Shown: positions 52,098-62,125 of the stretch, one piece after another | Layout of the letters: every line of letters starts with the position of its first letter | How positions within the stretch are numbered: the first letter of the stretch is position 1 | Assembly: GCF_042654605.1 (NCBI RefSeq) | Contig: NZ_JBHSGT010000014.1 | Coordinates: 15,373 to 79,372, forward strand | Reading direction: 5' to 3' | DNA: 64,000 nt | Origin: Enterococcus_I eurekensis | GTDB lineage: Bacteria; Bacillota; Bacilli; Lactobacillales; Enterococcaceae | Made by a program: the position numbers and the translations under genes | The notes under the pieces: generated by a model | What the model saw: only the letters and a program-made list of their open reading frames with translations | Databases searched by the model: none | What the model was told of the DNA's origin: nothing

Positions 52098-52664
52098 ATG
52101 AATAAAGAAATGAGCCGTCAAAAGGCAATTCAACAATTAAAAAAAATAGCTAGCCATCCAAAGAAAAAGGCAGAAAAAGAATCAATTGTCTTATCTTTGT
52201 TTTTTGCATCGAAAGAATGGAAAGAAGCAGAAACGATTGCGTTAGTCAGACCGTTGGATTTTGAGTTTGACACAAATAAAATTGCAAAGAAAGCTTTTGC
52301 GCAAGGAAAAAGTGTCGTTGTTCCGAAATCGTTACCGAATCGTCGCTTAGCTTTTTATGAAGTGCACGCTGCAAGTCAGTATGTTGTGACAAAATTTGGT
52401 GTGGAAGAGCCGGTAAGTGAGTTGCTGATTGAAAAAACAGCAATTGATTTAATTGTTGTTCCTGGTTTGCTTTTCTCGTCAGAAGGTTATCGGATAGGTT
52501 TTGGTGGCGGTTTTTATGATCGTTACTTGGCTGATTATGAAGGGCAGACTTGTTCGATGGTTTTTGCGGAGCAGATTAATAATAATTGGGAAGTGGACGT
52601 ATTCGATATTCCTGTTGGGCATATTTATACTGATTTCGTCAAAGAAGTGGAGGTTGAAAAATGA
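52098..52664 (+). CDS. yqgN: 5-formyltetrahydrofolate cyclo-ligase
   Basis: Converts 5-formyl-THF to 5,10-methenyl-THF with ATP, for folate salvage. 188 aa. The N-terminal KEMSRQKAIQQLKKIA helix, the VPK(S)LPNRRLAFYEV segment and the highly conserved RIGFGGGFYDRYL motif (about 135-147, binding the nucleotide) confirm the family. SD TTAGGAG precedes ATG. The rhomboid gene overlaps its stop (ATGA). Confidence 0.93.
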   Translation: MNKEMSRQKAIQQLKKIASHPKKKAEKESIVLSLFFASKEWKEAETIALVRPLDFEFDTNKIAKKAFAQGKSVVVPKSLPNRRLAFYEVHAASQYVVTKFGVEEPVSELLIEKTAIDLIVVPGLLFSSEGYRIGFGGGFYDRYLADYEGQTCSMVFAEQINNNWEVDVFDIPVGHIYTDFVKEVEVEK

Positions 52665-53341
52665 AGCTAAGAAACTGGAAATCACAGCCATATATTACTT
52701 TGGTTTTTTTAGCCATTCAAACCGCCGTTTTTCTAGTCGCGTTTTTATTACCAGGCTTAATGATTGAATTTCGAGGATCAATGTTCGGTGCTGCGATTGT
52801 ATTGAATCATGAATATTGGCGCTTTATTACGCCGTTATTTATTCATTTTGGTTTGATGCATTTTGCTGTTAACTCTGTCATACTCTATTACATGGGACAG
52901 CAAGTAGAAGCGATTTATGGACATTGGCGCTTTTTTGCGATTTATTTAATGAGTGGGGTCGCAGGAAATTTACTAAGTTTTGCTTTTAATGATGTTCGGA
53001 CACAGTCTGTTGGTGCAAGTACGGGCCTTTTTGGGATGTTTGGCGCATTTATTGTATTGGGCTTTCATTTTAAAAACAATCCAGCAATTCAAGCAATGGT
53101 AAGACAATTTGCGTTATTTATTGGTTTGAATTTCTTGTTTGGCATGTTTGACCAAACGATCGACTTTTATGGTCATCTCGGCGGATTGCTTGGCGGGATT
53201 TTAATGGGGAATATCGTAGCATTACCTGTGAAATCAATCAAAGGATATTCAATTCATACCCGAATTATTTCAGGGATGATTTTAGTCTTTCTTGTAGGTT
53301 TTTGTTTCGTCTATGGCTTAAGAAAGTTCAATGTATTTTGA
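52661..53341 (+). CDS. Rhomboid family intramembrane serine protease
   Basis: Six-helix membrane protease of 226 aa. The catalytic Ser is in GASTGLFGMFG (G-x-S) and the catalytic His in the last helices, YGHLGGLLGG. The long first loop has WRFITPLFIHFGLMHFAVN with the typical His-Asn pair. Compared with Bacillus YqgP, it lacks the N-terminal soluble and C-terminal TPR parts. The start overlaps the yqgN stop, so they are translationally coupled; substrates are unknown. Confidence 0.93.
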   Translation: MKLRNWKSQPYITLVFLAIQTAVFLVAFLLPGLMIEFRGSMFGAAIVLNHEYWRFITPLFIHFGLMHFAVNSVILYYMGQQVEAIYGHWRFFAIYLMSGVAGNLLSFAFNDVRTQSVGASTGLFGMFGAFIVLGFHFKNNPAIQAMVRQFALFIGLNFLFGMFDQTIDFYGHLGGLLGGILMGNIVALPVKSIKGYSIHTRIISGMILVFLVGFCFVYGLRKFNVF

Positions 53342-53430
53342 TAAATTGTCAAGAGCTATTTTCGTGCAAGGTTTACAAAATTTCGTCGTAATATCCGTAT
53401 AAGAATGTTATGTGAATCTTCATTACATGG

Positions 53431-53459
53431 TTTCAAAAAAGGGCAATTACTAGTATAAT
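53431..53459 (+). promoter_or_regulatory. Promoter of yqgQ-glcK-yqhL
   Basis: TTTCAA, 17-base spacer, TATAAT (53454-53459). Predicted start near 53466, only about 13 bases before the ATG of yqgQ. Confidence 0.6.
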
Positions 53460-53478
53460 GTAGGAAGTGTTTTTAAAT

Positions 53479-53685
53479 ATGGAAAGTTTATACGATGTCC
53501 AACAGTTATTAAAACGGTTTGGAATTATCATTTATGTCGGTAAGCGTATTTATGATATTGAGTTGATGTCACAAGAAGTTAAACAACTATTCGATAATCA
53601 TCTCATTGATCAACCAACTTACTTAAAAGCATGGGCAATATTAAAAAGAGAACATAGAGTGGAATTGATGAGGGAGGATTTATGA
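53479..53685 (+). CDS. yqgQ: YqgQ family protein
   Basis: Small cytoplasmic protein of 68 aa, family of unknown function, always near glucokinase in Firmicutes. It starts MESLYDVQQLLKRFGIIIYV and has the VGKRIYDIELM stretch of YqgQ. ATG at 53479 is preferred (GTG at 53467 would be almost leaderless). The stop overlaps glcK by 4 bases. Confidence 0.82.
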   Translation: MESLYDVQQLLKRFGIIIYVGKRIYDIELMSQEVKQLFDNHLIDQPTYLKAWAILKREHRVELMREDL

Positions 53686-54653
53686 TGTCAACAAAGAAAA
53701 TTATCGGTATTGATTTAGGTGGCACAACAGCCAAGTTTGCGATTTTAACGCAAGAAGGTGAAATTCAACAAAAATGGAGTATTCAAACAAATATATTGGA
53801 TGAAGGTTCACACATCGTTCCAGATATTATTGAGTCAATCAATCATCATTTGGATTTATATAACTTAAAAGCAGAAGACTTTATCGGAATTGGTATGGGA
53901 ACACCAGGTAGTGTTGATCGTACAGCGGGAACTGTTGTTGGAGCTTACAATTTAAACTGGAAAACAGTGCAACCGATTCGCCAACAAATCGAAGAAGGTA
54001 CAGGTATTCCTTTTGTTCTTGATAACGACGCAAATGTTGCGGCATTAGGCGAACGATGGCAAGGGGCTGGCGATAACAATCCAGATGTGATTTTCATTAC
54101 TTTAGGCACCGGTGTGGGTGGCGGTATTATTATGGAAAATACACTACTTCATGGTGTAGCTGGCTGTGCCGGTGAGATTGGGCATATTACTGTTGATCCT
54201 TATGGTTTTGAATGTACTTGTGGCAAAGTTGGTTGTTTAGAGACAGTCTCAAGTGCAACGGGTGTCGTTCGTGTTGCGCGTCAATTAGCAGAAGAATATG
54301 CTGGCGATTCTGAATTGAAAAAACGTTTAGACGACGGCCAAGATGTTTCAAGTAAAGACATTTTTGACTTAGCGCAAGCAGACGATGCATTAGCCGTATT
54401 AGTTGTCGATAAAGTTTGTTTCTATTTAGGTTTAGCATGTGGGAACTTAGGGAATACATTGAATCCTTCTAGTATTGTTTTAGGTGGAGGGGTAAGTGCG
54501 GCAGGCGAGTTCTTACGTAGTCGTGTTGAAAAATATTTCTTCCAATTCACTTTCCCACAAGTCAATGAAAGTACGGTAATTAAATTAGCACAATTAGGGA
54601 ATGATGCGGGTGTTATCGGAGCAGCATCATTAGCATTACAACTTTTAGATTAG
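53682..54653 (+). CDS. glcK: Glucokinase, ROK family
   Basis: Phosphorylates glucose to glucose-6-phosphate with ATP. 323 aa. Phosphate-binding IGIDLGGTTAKFAIL at the N-terminus, active-site DNDANVAALGER, TLGTGVGGGIIM and the ROK zinc motif with CTCGKVGCLETVSS. Two adjacent ATG codons (53682 and 53685) follow the SD GGGAGGA. It may generate a signal for CcpA-linked carbon control, but that is family knowledge. Confidence 0.95.
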   Translation: MMSTKKIIGIDLGGTTAKFAILTQEGEIQQKWSIQTNILDEGSHIVPDIIESINHHLDLYNLKAEDFIGIGMGTPGSVDRTAGTVVGAYNLNWKTVQPIRQQIEEGTGIPFVLDNDANVAALGERWQGAGDNNPDVIFITLGTGVGGGIIMENTLLHGVAGCAGEIGHITVDPYGFECTCGKVGCLETVSSATGVVRVARQLAEEYAGDSELKKRLDDGQDVSSKDIFDLAQADDALAVLVVDKVCFYLGLACGNLGNTLNPSSIVLGGGVSAAGEFLRSRVEKYFFQFTFPQVNESTVIKLAQLGNDAGVIGAASLALQLLD

Positions 54654-54669
54654 GAAGGTCGATTTTTAA

Positions 54670-55071
54670 ATGGGATTTTTAGTGTGGTTAAACGTAATAT
54701 TAGCGTCAATTTTATTATTCTTCGGATTAAACTGGTTATTTTACTATTATATGGGGAAAAAATCAGCAACGATTATTACAGAAGAAGAGTTCAAAGAAGG
54801 AATGCGCCGTGCACAAGTGATTGATGTTCGCGAAAAAAATGAATTTGATGCAGGTCACATTTTAGGAGCACGTAATATTCCTTACACAACGTTTGCGCAA
54901 TCAGTTGGTGGTATTCGTAAAGATTTACCAATTTATTTATATGACAATACGAAAACGTTAAGTGTTCGTGCGGCAAATAAATTACGTAAACAAGGCTATA
55001 CAAATATTTATATTTTAAAAACGGGTTACAGTGATTGGTCTGGTAAAACAAAGCAAAAGAAAGTCTTCTAA
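54670..55071 (+). CDS. yqhL: Membrane-anchored rhodanese-like protein (YqhL)
   Basis: 133 aa. N-terminal hydrophobic anchor (FLVWLNVILASILLFFGLNW), then a rhodanese domain with VIDVREKNEFDAGHILGARN. The loop that normally carries the catalytic Cys reads LYDNTKTLSVRAA and has no Cys, so sulfurtransferase activity is unlikely. SD GGAAGG precedes ATG. It closes the yqgQ-glcK operon and is followed by a strong terminator. Confidence 0.88.
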   Translation: MGFLVWLNVILASILLFFGLNWLFYYYMGKKSATIITEEEFKEGMRRAQVIDVREKNEFDAGHILGARNIPYTTFAQSVGGIRKDLPIYLYDNTKTLSVRAANKLRKQGYTNIYILKTGYSDWSGKTKQKKVF

Positions 55072-55077
55072 TTAATA

Positions 55078-55121
55078 AAAACGTTGGAACACTCTTAACT
55101 AAGAGAATTCCAACGTTTTTT
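55078..55121. terminator. Terminator between yqhL and the convergent DUF3042 gene
   Basis: AAAACGTTGGAA pairs with TTCCAACGTTTT around an 18-base loop, followed by T-run. Works for + and probably - strand. Confidence 0.9.
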
Positions 55122-55288
55122 TATCGTGCAAAACTTTTACGATGTGCTTTTCGACGATTTTCATCTTGAATCGCTTCTTTTTCCTCGATTGGATCAATAA
55201 CTGTTTTTTTGATGGCAGTAACTAAGCTAACGGTTGCTGCAGTTGTAATTAAAGAACCAACTACAAAACCAGAGAGAAATTTTTTCAT
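55121..55288 (-). CDS. DUF3042 family small membrane protein
   Basis: 55 aa: MKKFLSGFVVGSLITTAATV start, a single membrane helix, then the KKTVIDPIEEKEA segment and a basic tail KAHRKSFAR. This is the pattern of DUF3042, common in lactobacilli and enterococci, function unknown. SD GAGGTGA lies before ATG at 55288. The length is exactly that of the family. Confidence 0.85.
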   Translation of the reverse strand: MKKFLSGFVVGSLITTAATVSLVTAIKKTVIDPIEEKEAIQDENRRKAHRKSFAR

Positions 55289-55350
55289 TGTTCTTTCACC
55301 TCACTTTTATTTCTAATTATATTATGAAGCATTTTTCTATTTTTGGGAAG

Positions 55351-55364
55351 TGAAAACGATTGAA
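55351..55364 (+). promoter_or_regulatory. cre-like site before galK
   Basis: TGAAAACGATTGAA matches the catabolite-responsive pattern TGNAANCGNTNNCA except for one base. It lies about 19 bases before the -35 box of galK, where CcpA could act. Confidence 0.5.
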
Positions 55365-55382
55365 ATTTTAAGGTAAAAATAA

Positions 55383-55411
55383 TTGTAAATATTTACTAAA
55401 TGTTTTATAAT
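55383..55411 (+). promoter_or_regulatory. galK promoter with overlapping palindrome
   Basis: TTGTAA (55383-55388), 17-base spacer, TATAAT (55406-55411). The perfect palindrome GTAAATATTTAC (55385-55396) overlaps the -35 box and is a candidate operator for the downstream-encoded GalR. Confidence 0.75.
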
Positions 55412-55441
55412 AAATTTACTAAGAAAAATAAAGGAGCGTTT

Positions 55442-56605
55442 ATGATGGAAAAAGACTTACAAGCAATTTTTAAAGAGAAGTTTGGCGAGGCGGCTACTGG
55501 CGAATATTTCGCACCTGGACGGATTAATTTAATTGGGGAACACACAGATTACAATGGTGGTTATGTTTTTCCAGCAAGTATTACGATTGGAACATTTGGT
55601 TTAGCAAAAAAACGTGAAGACAATCAAATTCGTTTATACTCAGAAAACTTCCCTGAAAAAGGCATTATTGAATTTTCAATTGATGAGCTAGACTATGACA
55701 AAGCGCATGACTGGACAAACTATCCAAAAGGCATGGTTCGTTACTTGAAAGAAGCAGGTTATGTGATTGATTCTGGTTTTGAAATGGTCTTTTATGGCAA
55801 TATTCCAAACGGCGCGGGTCTATCATCTTCGGCTTCCATTGAAATGTTAACAGGCGTAATTTTGCGTGATTTATTCAACCTAGACGTTGAAATGTTAGAC
55901 ATCGTTAAAACAGGTAAAAAAGTAGAGAATGCCTTTATTGGTGTCAATTCAGGAATTATGGATCAATTTGCGATTGGTATGGGTAAAAAAGACCACGCTT
56001 TATTATTAGATACAAATACTTTAGAATATGAAGTGGTACCAGCTGAGTTTGGTGAATATGTCGTAGCAATTATGAATACCAATAAACGTCGTGAATTAGC
56101 AGATTCAAAATACAATGAACGTCGTAGTGAATGTGAAGAAGCGCTTCGTCGTTTACAAATAAAATTAAGCATTGATTCATTAGGTGCGCTAGATGAAGAA
56201 ACATTCTTTGGTAACACTGAATTGATTGGCGATGAAACATTAATCCGTCGTGCGAAACATGCAGTGACTGAAAACCAACGGACATTAAAAGCTAAAAAAG
56301 CCTTGCAAGCCGGTGATTTATCAGAGTTTGGTTTATTACTAAACGCTTCGCATGCGTCACTGAAAGATGATTATGAAGTAACAGGGATTGAATTAGACAC
56401 GTTAGTTACTGCTGCTCAAGCGCATCCAAGTGTGTTAGGAGCACGTATGACCGGTGCTGGTTTTGGTGGCTGTGCGATTGCTTTAGTGAAAGCAAATGAC
56501 TGGGATAATTTTGTGGAAGCTGTTTCTAAAGAGTATTTAGAAAAAATTGGTTACGCAACGGATATTTATCAAGCAAGTATTGATGATGGTGCAAGAAAAC
56601 TTTAA
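55442..56605 (+). CDS. galK: Galactokinase
   Basis: First enzyme of the Leloir pathway: galactose + ATP to galactose-1-phosphate. GHMP kinase of 387 aa. Galactose-binding signature [15 protein letters not shown] (about 24-38), ATP loop [11 protein letters not shown], and GHMP C-terminal motif [10 protein letters not shown]. The start ATGATG at 55442 follows AAAGGAG. First gene of galK-galE-galT-galR. Confidence 0.97.
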   Translation: MMEKDLQAIFKEKFGEAATGEYFAPGRINLIGEHTDYNGGYVFPASITIGTFGLAKKREDNQIRLYSENFPEKGIIEFSIDELDYDKAHDWTNYPKGMVRYLKEAGYVIDSGFEMVFYGNIPNGAGLSSSASIEMLTGVILRDLFNLDVEMLDIVKTGKKVENAFIGVNSGIMDQFAIGMGKKDHALLLDTNTLEYEVVPAEFGEYVVAIMNTNKRRELADSKYNERRSECEEALRRLQIKLSIDSLGALDEETFFGNTELIGDETLIRRAKHAVTENQRTLKAKKALQAGDLSEFGLLLNASHASLKDDYEVTGIELDTLVTAAQAHPSVLGARMTGAGFGGCAIALVKANDWDNFVEAVSKEYLEKIGYATDIYQASIDDGARKL

Positions 56606-56631
56606 AAATAAAAAAGATAAGGGTGAATAAA

Positions 56632-57621
56632 ATGTCAATTTTAGTTTTAGGTGGTGCAGGTTACATTGGTTCGCATGCCGTTGATCAATTAATCAATAAA
56701 GGATATAAGGTTGTTGTGATCGATAATTTATTAACAGGACATCGTGCAGCAGTTCATAAAGAAGCAACGTTTTATGAAGGCGATATTCGTGACAAAGCAT
56801 TTGTAACGAGCGTTTTTGAAAAAGAAGCAATTGAAGGCGTGATTCACTTTGCGGCGAGCTCACTAGTGGGTGAATCCGTTGAAAAACCGTTGAAGTACTT
56901 TAACAATAACGTTTATGGGATGCAAATTGTTTTAGAAGTAATGGAAGCCTTTGATGTTAAGAACATTGTCTTCTCATCAACTGCCGCAACTTACGGTGAG
57001 CCAGAAGTAAGCCCGATTGTTGAAATAACGCCAACAAATCCGAAAAACCCTTATGGTGAAAGCAAGTTAATGATGGAAAAAATGATGAAATGGTGTGACA
57101 ATGCTTACGGGATGAAGTACGTTGCTTTACGTTATTTCAACGTGGCAGGTGCCAAACGCGATGCGACCATCGGTGAGGACCATACGCCTGAAACACATTT
57201 AGTACCAATTATCTTACAAGTAGCGCTTGGTCAAAGAGAAGCTTTATCTATTTTTGGTGATGATTATGATACGCCAGATGGTACATGTATTCGTGATTAT
57301 GTACATGTCGAAGATTTAATTGCGGCACATATTTTAGCGCTAGAATATTTGGAAGCCGGTAATGAAAGCAATGTCTTCAATCTAGGTAGCAACAACGGTT
57401 ATTCAGTTAAAGAAATGCTTGATGCTGCGCGTGAAGTAACGGGTAAAAAAATTCCAGCGATTGTTGCACCAAGACGTGCGGGTGACCCAAGTTCATTAGT
57501 CGCTTCAAGTGCAAAAGCAAGTGAAGTTTTAGGTTGGAAACCAGAGTATACAGATGTTAAAAAAATTATTGAAACTGCGTGGAATTGGCATGTCAGTCAT
57601 CCGAATGGTTATCAAGATTAG
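56632..57621 (+). CDS. galE: UDP-glucose 4-epimerase
   Basis: Interconverts UDP-galactose and UDP-glucose. SDR fold with Rossmann motif [16 protein letters not shown], catalytic Ser region [10 protein letters not shown] and YGESK (Tyr-x-x-x-Lys), and the C-terminal [13 protein letters not shown]. 329 aa. ATG at 56632 follows AAGGGTGA. Close to galK (26 bases) and galT (11 bases). Confidence 0.96.
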   Translation: MSILVLGGAGYIGSHAVDQLINKGYKVVVIDNLLTGHRAAVHKEATFYEGDIRDKAFVTSVFEKEAIEGVIHFAASSLVGESVEKPLKYFNNNVYGMQIVLEVMEAFDVKNIVFSSTAATYGEPEVSPIVEITPTNPKNPYGESKLMMEKMMKWCDNAYGMKYVALRYFNVAGAKRDATIGEDHTPETHLVPIILQVALGQREALSIFGDDYDTPDGTCIRDYVHVEDLIAAHILALEYLEAGNESNVFNLGSNNGYSVKEMLDAAREVTGKKIPAIVAPRRAGDPSSLVASSAKASEVLGWKPEYTDVKKIIETAWNWHVSHPNGYQD

Positions 57622-57632
57622 GAGTTTTTGAA

Positions 57633-59114
57633 ATGAGTATTAGTCAAGTTATTGCCGATTTTATTACTTGTGGCATCCAATCGGGTGGTTGGATGGAGAT
57701 GGATCGGATTTATTTACAAAACCGCGTTCTGGGAATGATTGGTGAAGCAGCTCTTGAGACGTATGTTGTTCAACCAGTTGACGTTTTGCCTATTGAACTA
57801 ATGGATGTCTTAGTCGCAAAAGCAAAAGAAAATCAAGTGATCGGTGAATCCCTGGCTGAAACGGAGATTTTAGAAGGTGAATTGATGGATTTGTTAACGC
57901 CACCACCATCTGTCGTAAATGCCTTTTTTGCCCAACATTACGAAAAATCACCTGAACAAGCGACCGATTATTTCTTTGATTTATGTCAAAAAAATGACTA
58001 CATCAAAACGCGTGCGATTGCTAAAAATATTGTTTTTCCGATTGAAACCGAATATGGGGCATTGGATATCACAATCAATTTATCAAAACCAGAAAAAGAT
58101 CCAAAAGAAATTGCTGCTCAAAAAAATATGACAGCTGTTAATTATCCAAAATGCATGCTTTGTATGGAAAATGAAGGCTATAAAGGTCGGATGAATTATC
58201 CTGCTCGGACCAATCATCGCTTGGTTCGTATGAATTTAGATGGCGAAGCGTGGGGCTTCCAATATTCACCTTATGCTTATTACAATGAGCATTCGATTAT
58301 CTTATCAGAAGAACACCGCCCAATGAAAATTAGTCGTCAAACATTTGAACGTTTAACAACAATTGTTGAAGTGTTACCACATTATTTTGTTGGTTCGAAT
58401 GCTGACTTACCAATTGTCGGCGGCTCGATTTTATCGCATGATCATTATCAAGCAGGTAAATATCAATTTGCAATGGAAAGAGCACCAATCGAAACCTCAT
58501 TTACCATTCCAGGATTTGATGCTGTAACGGCGGGAATCGTGAAGTGGCCAATGTCAGTCATTCGTTTACAAAGTGCCAATAAAAAAGCTTTAGTTGATGC
58601 TTCGGAATATATTTTAACTAAATGGCAAAATTATTCTGCGCCAGAACTTTCGATTGTAGCTTTTAGCAAAGATGGTATGCCACATCATACCGTGACACCA
58701 ATTGCGCGTCGCCAAGGCGATTTGTTTGAAATCGATCTCGTATTACGTGACAACAATGTGTCTGAAGAACATCCAGATGGGATTTTCCATCCGCATCAAG
58801 ATGTTCAACATATTAAAAAAGAAAACATCGGCTTAATCGAAGTCATGGGCTTGGCGGTTTTACCACCACGTCTTGAAAAAGAACTAGTTGAAGTGGAGCA
58901 GTATGTCCTAGGTGAAGAAAATGCGATTGCTGAATACCATCTTCCTTGGGCTAATCAGATGAAAGAGTGTTACACATTCACAGCTGAAAATGTTCAAGAA
59001 ATTGTTCAACAAGAAGTTGGTTTGATTTTTGCACGTGTTTTAGAAGACGCAGGTGTCTTCAAACGCGATGCAGTCGGTCAAGCAGGCTTTATGGCCTTCA
59101 TTAACAGTTTGTAA
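57633..59114 (+). CDS. galT: UDP-glucose-hexose-1-phosphate uridylyltransferase, Gram-positive type
   Basis: Transfers UMP between UDP-glucose and galactose-1-phosphate. This is the long class II GalT (about 493 aa) typical of Firmicutes. His-rich active-site parts are GSILSHDHYQAGKYQFAME and the HPHQDVQHIKKENIGLIEVM segment. ATG at 57633 follows AGGAG; the upstream frame overlaps galE and is not used. Confidence 0.95.
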   Translation: MSISQVIADFITCGIQSGGWMEMDRIYLQNRVLGMIGEAALETYVVQPVDVLPIELMDVLVAKAKENQVIGESLAETEILEGELMDLLTPPPSVVNAFFAQHYEKSPEQATDYFFDLCQKNDYIKTRAIAKNIVFPIETEYGALDITINLSKPEKDPKEIAAQKNMTAVNYPKCMLCMENEGYKGRMNYPARTNHRLVRMNLDGEAWGFQYSPYAYYNEHSIILSEEHRPMKISRQTFERLTTIVEVLPHYFVGSNADLPIVGGSILSHDHYQAGKYQFAMERAPIETSFTIPGFDAVTAGIVKWPMSVIRLQSANKKALVDASEYILTKWQNYSAPELSIVAFSKDGMPHHTVTPIARRQGDLFEIDLVLRDNNVSEEHPDGIFHPHQDVQHIKKENIGLIEVMGLAVLPPRLEKELVEVEQYVLGEENAIAEYHLPWANQMKECYTFTAENVQEIVQQEVGLIFARVLEDAGVFKRDAVGQAGFMAFINSL

Positions 59115-60125
<1,011 letters not shown>

Positions 60126-60130
60126 GAAAA

Positions 60131-60165
60131 TAAAAAAATCGCATCCTAAGATGCGATTTTTTTGA
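60131..60165. terminator. Terminator of the gal operon, bidirectional
   Basis: AAAAAATCGCATC and GATGCGATTTTTT form a 12-13-bp stem around CTAA. The convergent glsB-type gene ends just beyond it. Confidence 0.92.
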
Positions 60166-60176
60166 TGTGTCGATAA

Positions 60177-60425
60177 TTATACTTTGCTGCGACCAAAGAA
60201 GAAAGAGACCACTGCAACTAAAATAATAGCACCGATAATGGATGGAACAATCGCCATTCCAGCTAAGCTTGGACCCCAACTTCCTAACAATGATTGTCCG
60301 ATAGCAGAACCAATTAAACCGGCAATCACGTTTGCGATAATTCCCATTGATCCACCTTTATTCGTAATCGCTCCAGCAATTGCACCAATAACGCCTCCGA
60401 CAATTAATGACCATAGTAAACCCAT
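60177..60425 (-). CDS. GlsB/YeaQ/YmgE family membrane protein
   Basis: Small stress-associated membrane protein, about 82 aa with three hydrophobic segments, glycine-rich (SLIVGGVIGAIAGAIT, IIANVIAGLIGSAIGQ, GAIILVAVVSFFFG). The family (transglycosylase-associated, PF04226) includes enterococcal GlsB. ATG at 60425 has AAAGGAG 9 bases upstream; the ATG at 60434 abuts the SD. The 450 bases upstream (60435-60882) are AT-rich, contain no ORF I trust, and must hold its promoter and that of tsaB. Confidence 0.88.
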   Translation of the reverse strand: MGLLWSLIVGGVIGAIAGAITNKGGSMGIIANVIAGLIGSAIGQSLLGSWGPSLAGMAIVPSIIGAIILVAVVSFFFGRSKV

Positions 60426-60882
60426 TTCCTTCATCTCCTTTAAATTTTTAAACCCAGGAAAATAATAATAAGAGCGTTAAAAAGAATCCCTGTGATTTAT
60501 TGATACACCAAGCTTAACATTACTGATAAAGTGTGTAAAAAGATAGATACAGTCAAAAATATCTTTTTTTATATTTGGTAGAAGATTCGTTATTTTTTAA
60601 AAACATCCCAATTTGTGAAAGGTTTTCAAAATCTGTTGTTAATTTGTTTTTAAAAGGATAACACATTGTTCAAACAACTATTCGTATGATTTAAAATATC
60701 ACAAAAACGCAGGATTTATGATTGAAACTATTTGAATTTATCCTTAGCGAGAGTTTAAATTGTTTTTTTAATTTCTAAATTTTTTCTTAAGATGTGCGGT
60801 TTTTAGATGGGAAACTCGCATCTGTCACTGACTTTCATTTTGTGGTAAAATGAACTGGAATCTGTAAAGGTAGGGAAAATCA

Positions 60883-61605
60883 ATGAAAATTTTAGCAGTC
60901 GATACATCAAATCAAACACTTGCAGTAGGAATCATGGACGGTCAGCAAGTGCTAGGTCAAATTCAAACAACGATTAACAAAAATCATAGTGTGACTCTAA
61001 TGCCAGCAATTGAATTAATGACGAAAAAAGTTGGGTTAAAACCAAAAGACTTTGAACGAATTGTCGTCGCTCAAGGCCCAGGATCATACACAGGCTTAAG
61101 AATTGGCGTTACGGCAGCCAAAACACTAGCTGACACTTTAAAAACGGAATTGGTTGGCGTGTCTAGTTTAAAAGTCATTGCTGCAAATTGTATAGGGCAA
61201 AAAGGTTGGATTGTGCCATTATTTAATGCTCGTCGTAAAAATGTTTATGCGGGTGCTTATGAATGGCAATCAGGTGAGTTAGTCAATGTATTACCTGATC
61301 AACATTTAGCTTTATCAGACTTAATAGAAAAATTGGCGGATCAAGATGTTTATTTCGTTGGTGAAGATGTTCAAGTTTTTCATGAAGATCTAGTTTCAGC
61401 GTTTTCAGAAGTAGCTATTAATCAAATCCCCGAATGGAATTATGCAAACGGGGTTACTTTGGCAAGTTTAGGTGCAAAAGAGCAACCCGTTGCTAATATT
61501 CATGGTTTTTTACCTGAATATTTAAAATTAGTTGAAGCCGAAGAAAATTGGTTAGCAACTCAGCCTCAACAAGTGAGAGTGGAAAGTTATGTGGAAAAAG
61601 TTTAA
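60883..61605 (+). CDS. tsaB: tRNA t6A modification protein TsaB
   Basis: Partner of TsaD in the synthesis of threonylcarbamoyl-adenosine at position 37 of ANN-decoding tRNAs. 240 aa, ASKHA fold: MKILAVDTSNQTLAVGI start, the GPGSYTGLRIGVTAAKTLAD motif and the NARRKNVYAGAYE loop. A -10 (TGGTAAAAT) lies at 60844-60851. It overlaps rimI by 17 bases and starts the tsaB-rimI-GNAT-tsaD cluster. Confidence 0.94.
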   Translation: MKILAVDTSNQTLAVGIMDGQQVLGQIQTTINKNHSVTLMPAIELMTKKVGLKPKDFERIVVAQGPGSYTGLRIGVTAAKTLADTLKTELVGVSSLKVIAANCIGQKGWIVPLFNARRKNVYAGAYEWQSGELVNVLPDQHLALSDLIEKLADQDVYFVGEDVQVFHEDLVSAFSEVAINQIPEWNYANGVTLASLGAKEQPVANIHGFLPEYLKLVEAEENWLATQPQQVRVESYVEKV

Positions 61606-62125
61606 TATTTTTCAATTAGCTATTTTTAAAAATTTTCGCAAACATTACCAACCAAAAGTCGTAAAAATTCAAGAGCGAACGTTTACGATTCGTCAGCTAG
61701 ACATTGGTGATATTAAAAGTTTGCTGGATTTACAGCGCAAAGTCTATCAAGGGGAAACGCCATGGATGCGTAGTGCCTTTTTGGCCGAGTTGTATTCACG
61801 TTATTCGCATCTTTATTTGGGGGTGCTGTTTGAAGAACAAGTGATTGCGTTTATGGGCGTGCGTGTTTTTTTGACGGATGGGCATATTACAAACATCGCT
61901 GTCTCGCCGGATTTTCAAGGGATGGGTATAGGTAGTCTTCTATTAGAGGAATCTGAAAAGTTTGCGCACTCTTTAGATTGTGCCACCATGTCGTTAGAAG
62001 TACGGCGCAGTAATCAAGATGCACAACGGCTGTACCGGCGTTTAGGTTATGTTTCAAGGAAAGTATTACCAAATTATTATGACGAAGATCAAGAAGATGC
62101 GATTGATATGGTGAAGTATTTATGA
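61589..62125 (+). CDS. rimI: Ribosomal protein S18 alanine N-acetyltransferase RimI-like
   Basis: GNAT acetyltransferase, 178 aa. A basic N-terminal tail of about 35 residues precedes the GNAT fold. Acetyl-CoA motif A is VSPDFQGMGIGSLLLEES, motif B is SLEVRRSNQDAQRLYRRLGYV with the RimI-type Tyr. Overlaps tsaB and the next GNAT gene. The role is by family and context; the N-terminal tail is longer than in E. coli RimI. Confidence 0.88.
   Translation: MWKKFNIFQLAIFKNFRKHYQPKVVKIQERTFTIRQLDIGDIKSLLDLQRKVYQGETPWMRSAFLAELYSRYSHLYLGVLFEEQVIAFMGVRVFLTDGHITNIAVSPDFQGMGIGSLLLEESEKFAHSLDCATMSLEVRRSNQDAQRLYRRLGYVSRKVLPNYYDEDQEDAIDMVKYL

Noticed and set aside
60435..60882. Possible small genes between the GlsB-type gene and tsaB
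   Set aside because: Only short frames without ribosome binding sites; treated as intergenic promoter region.
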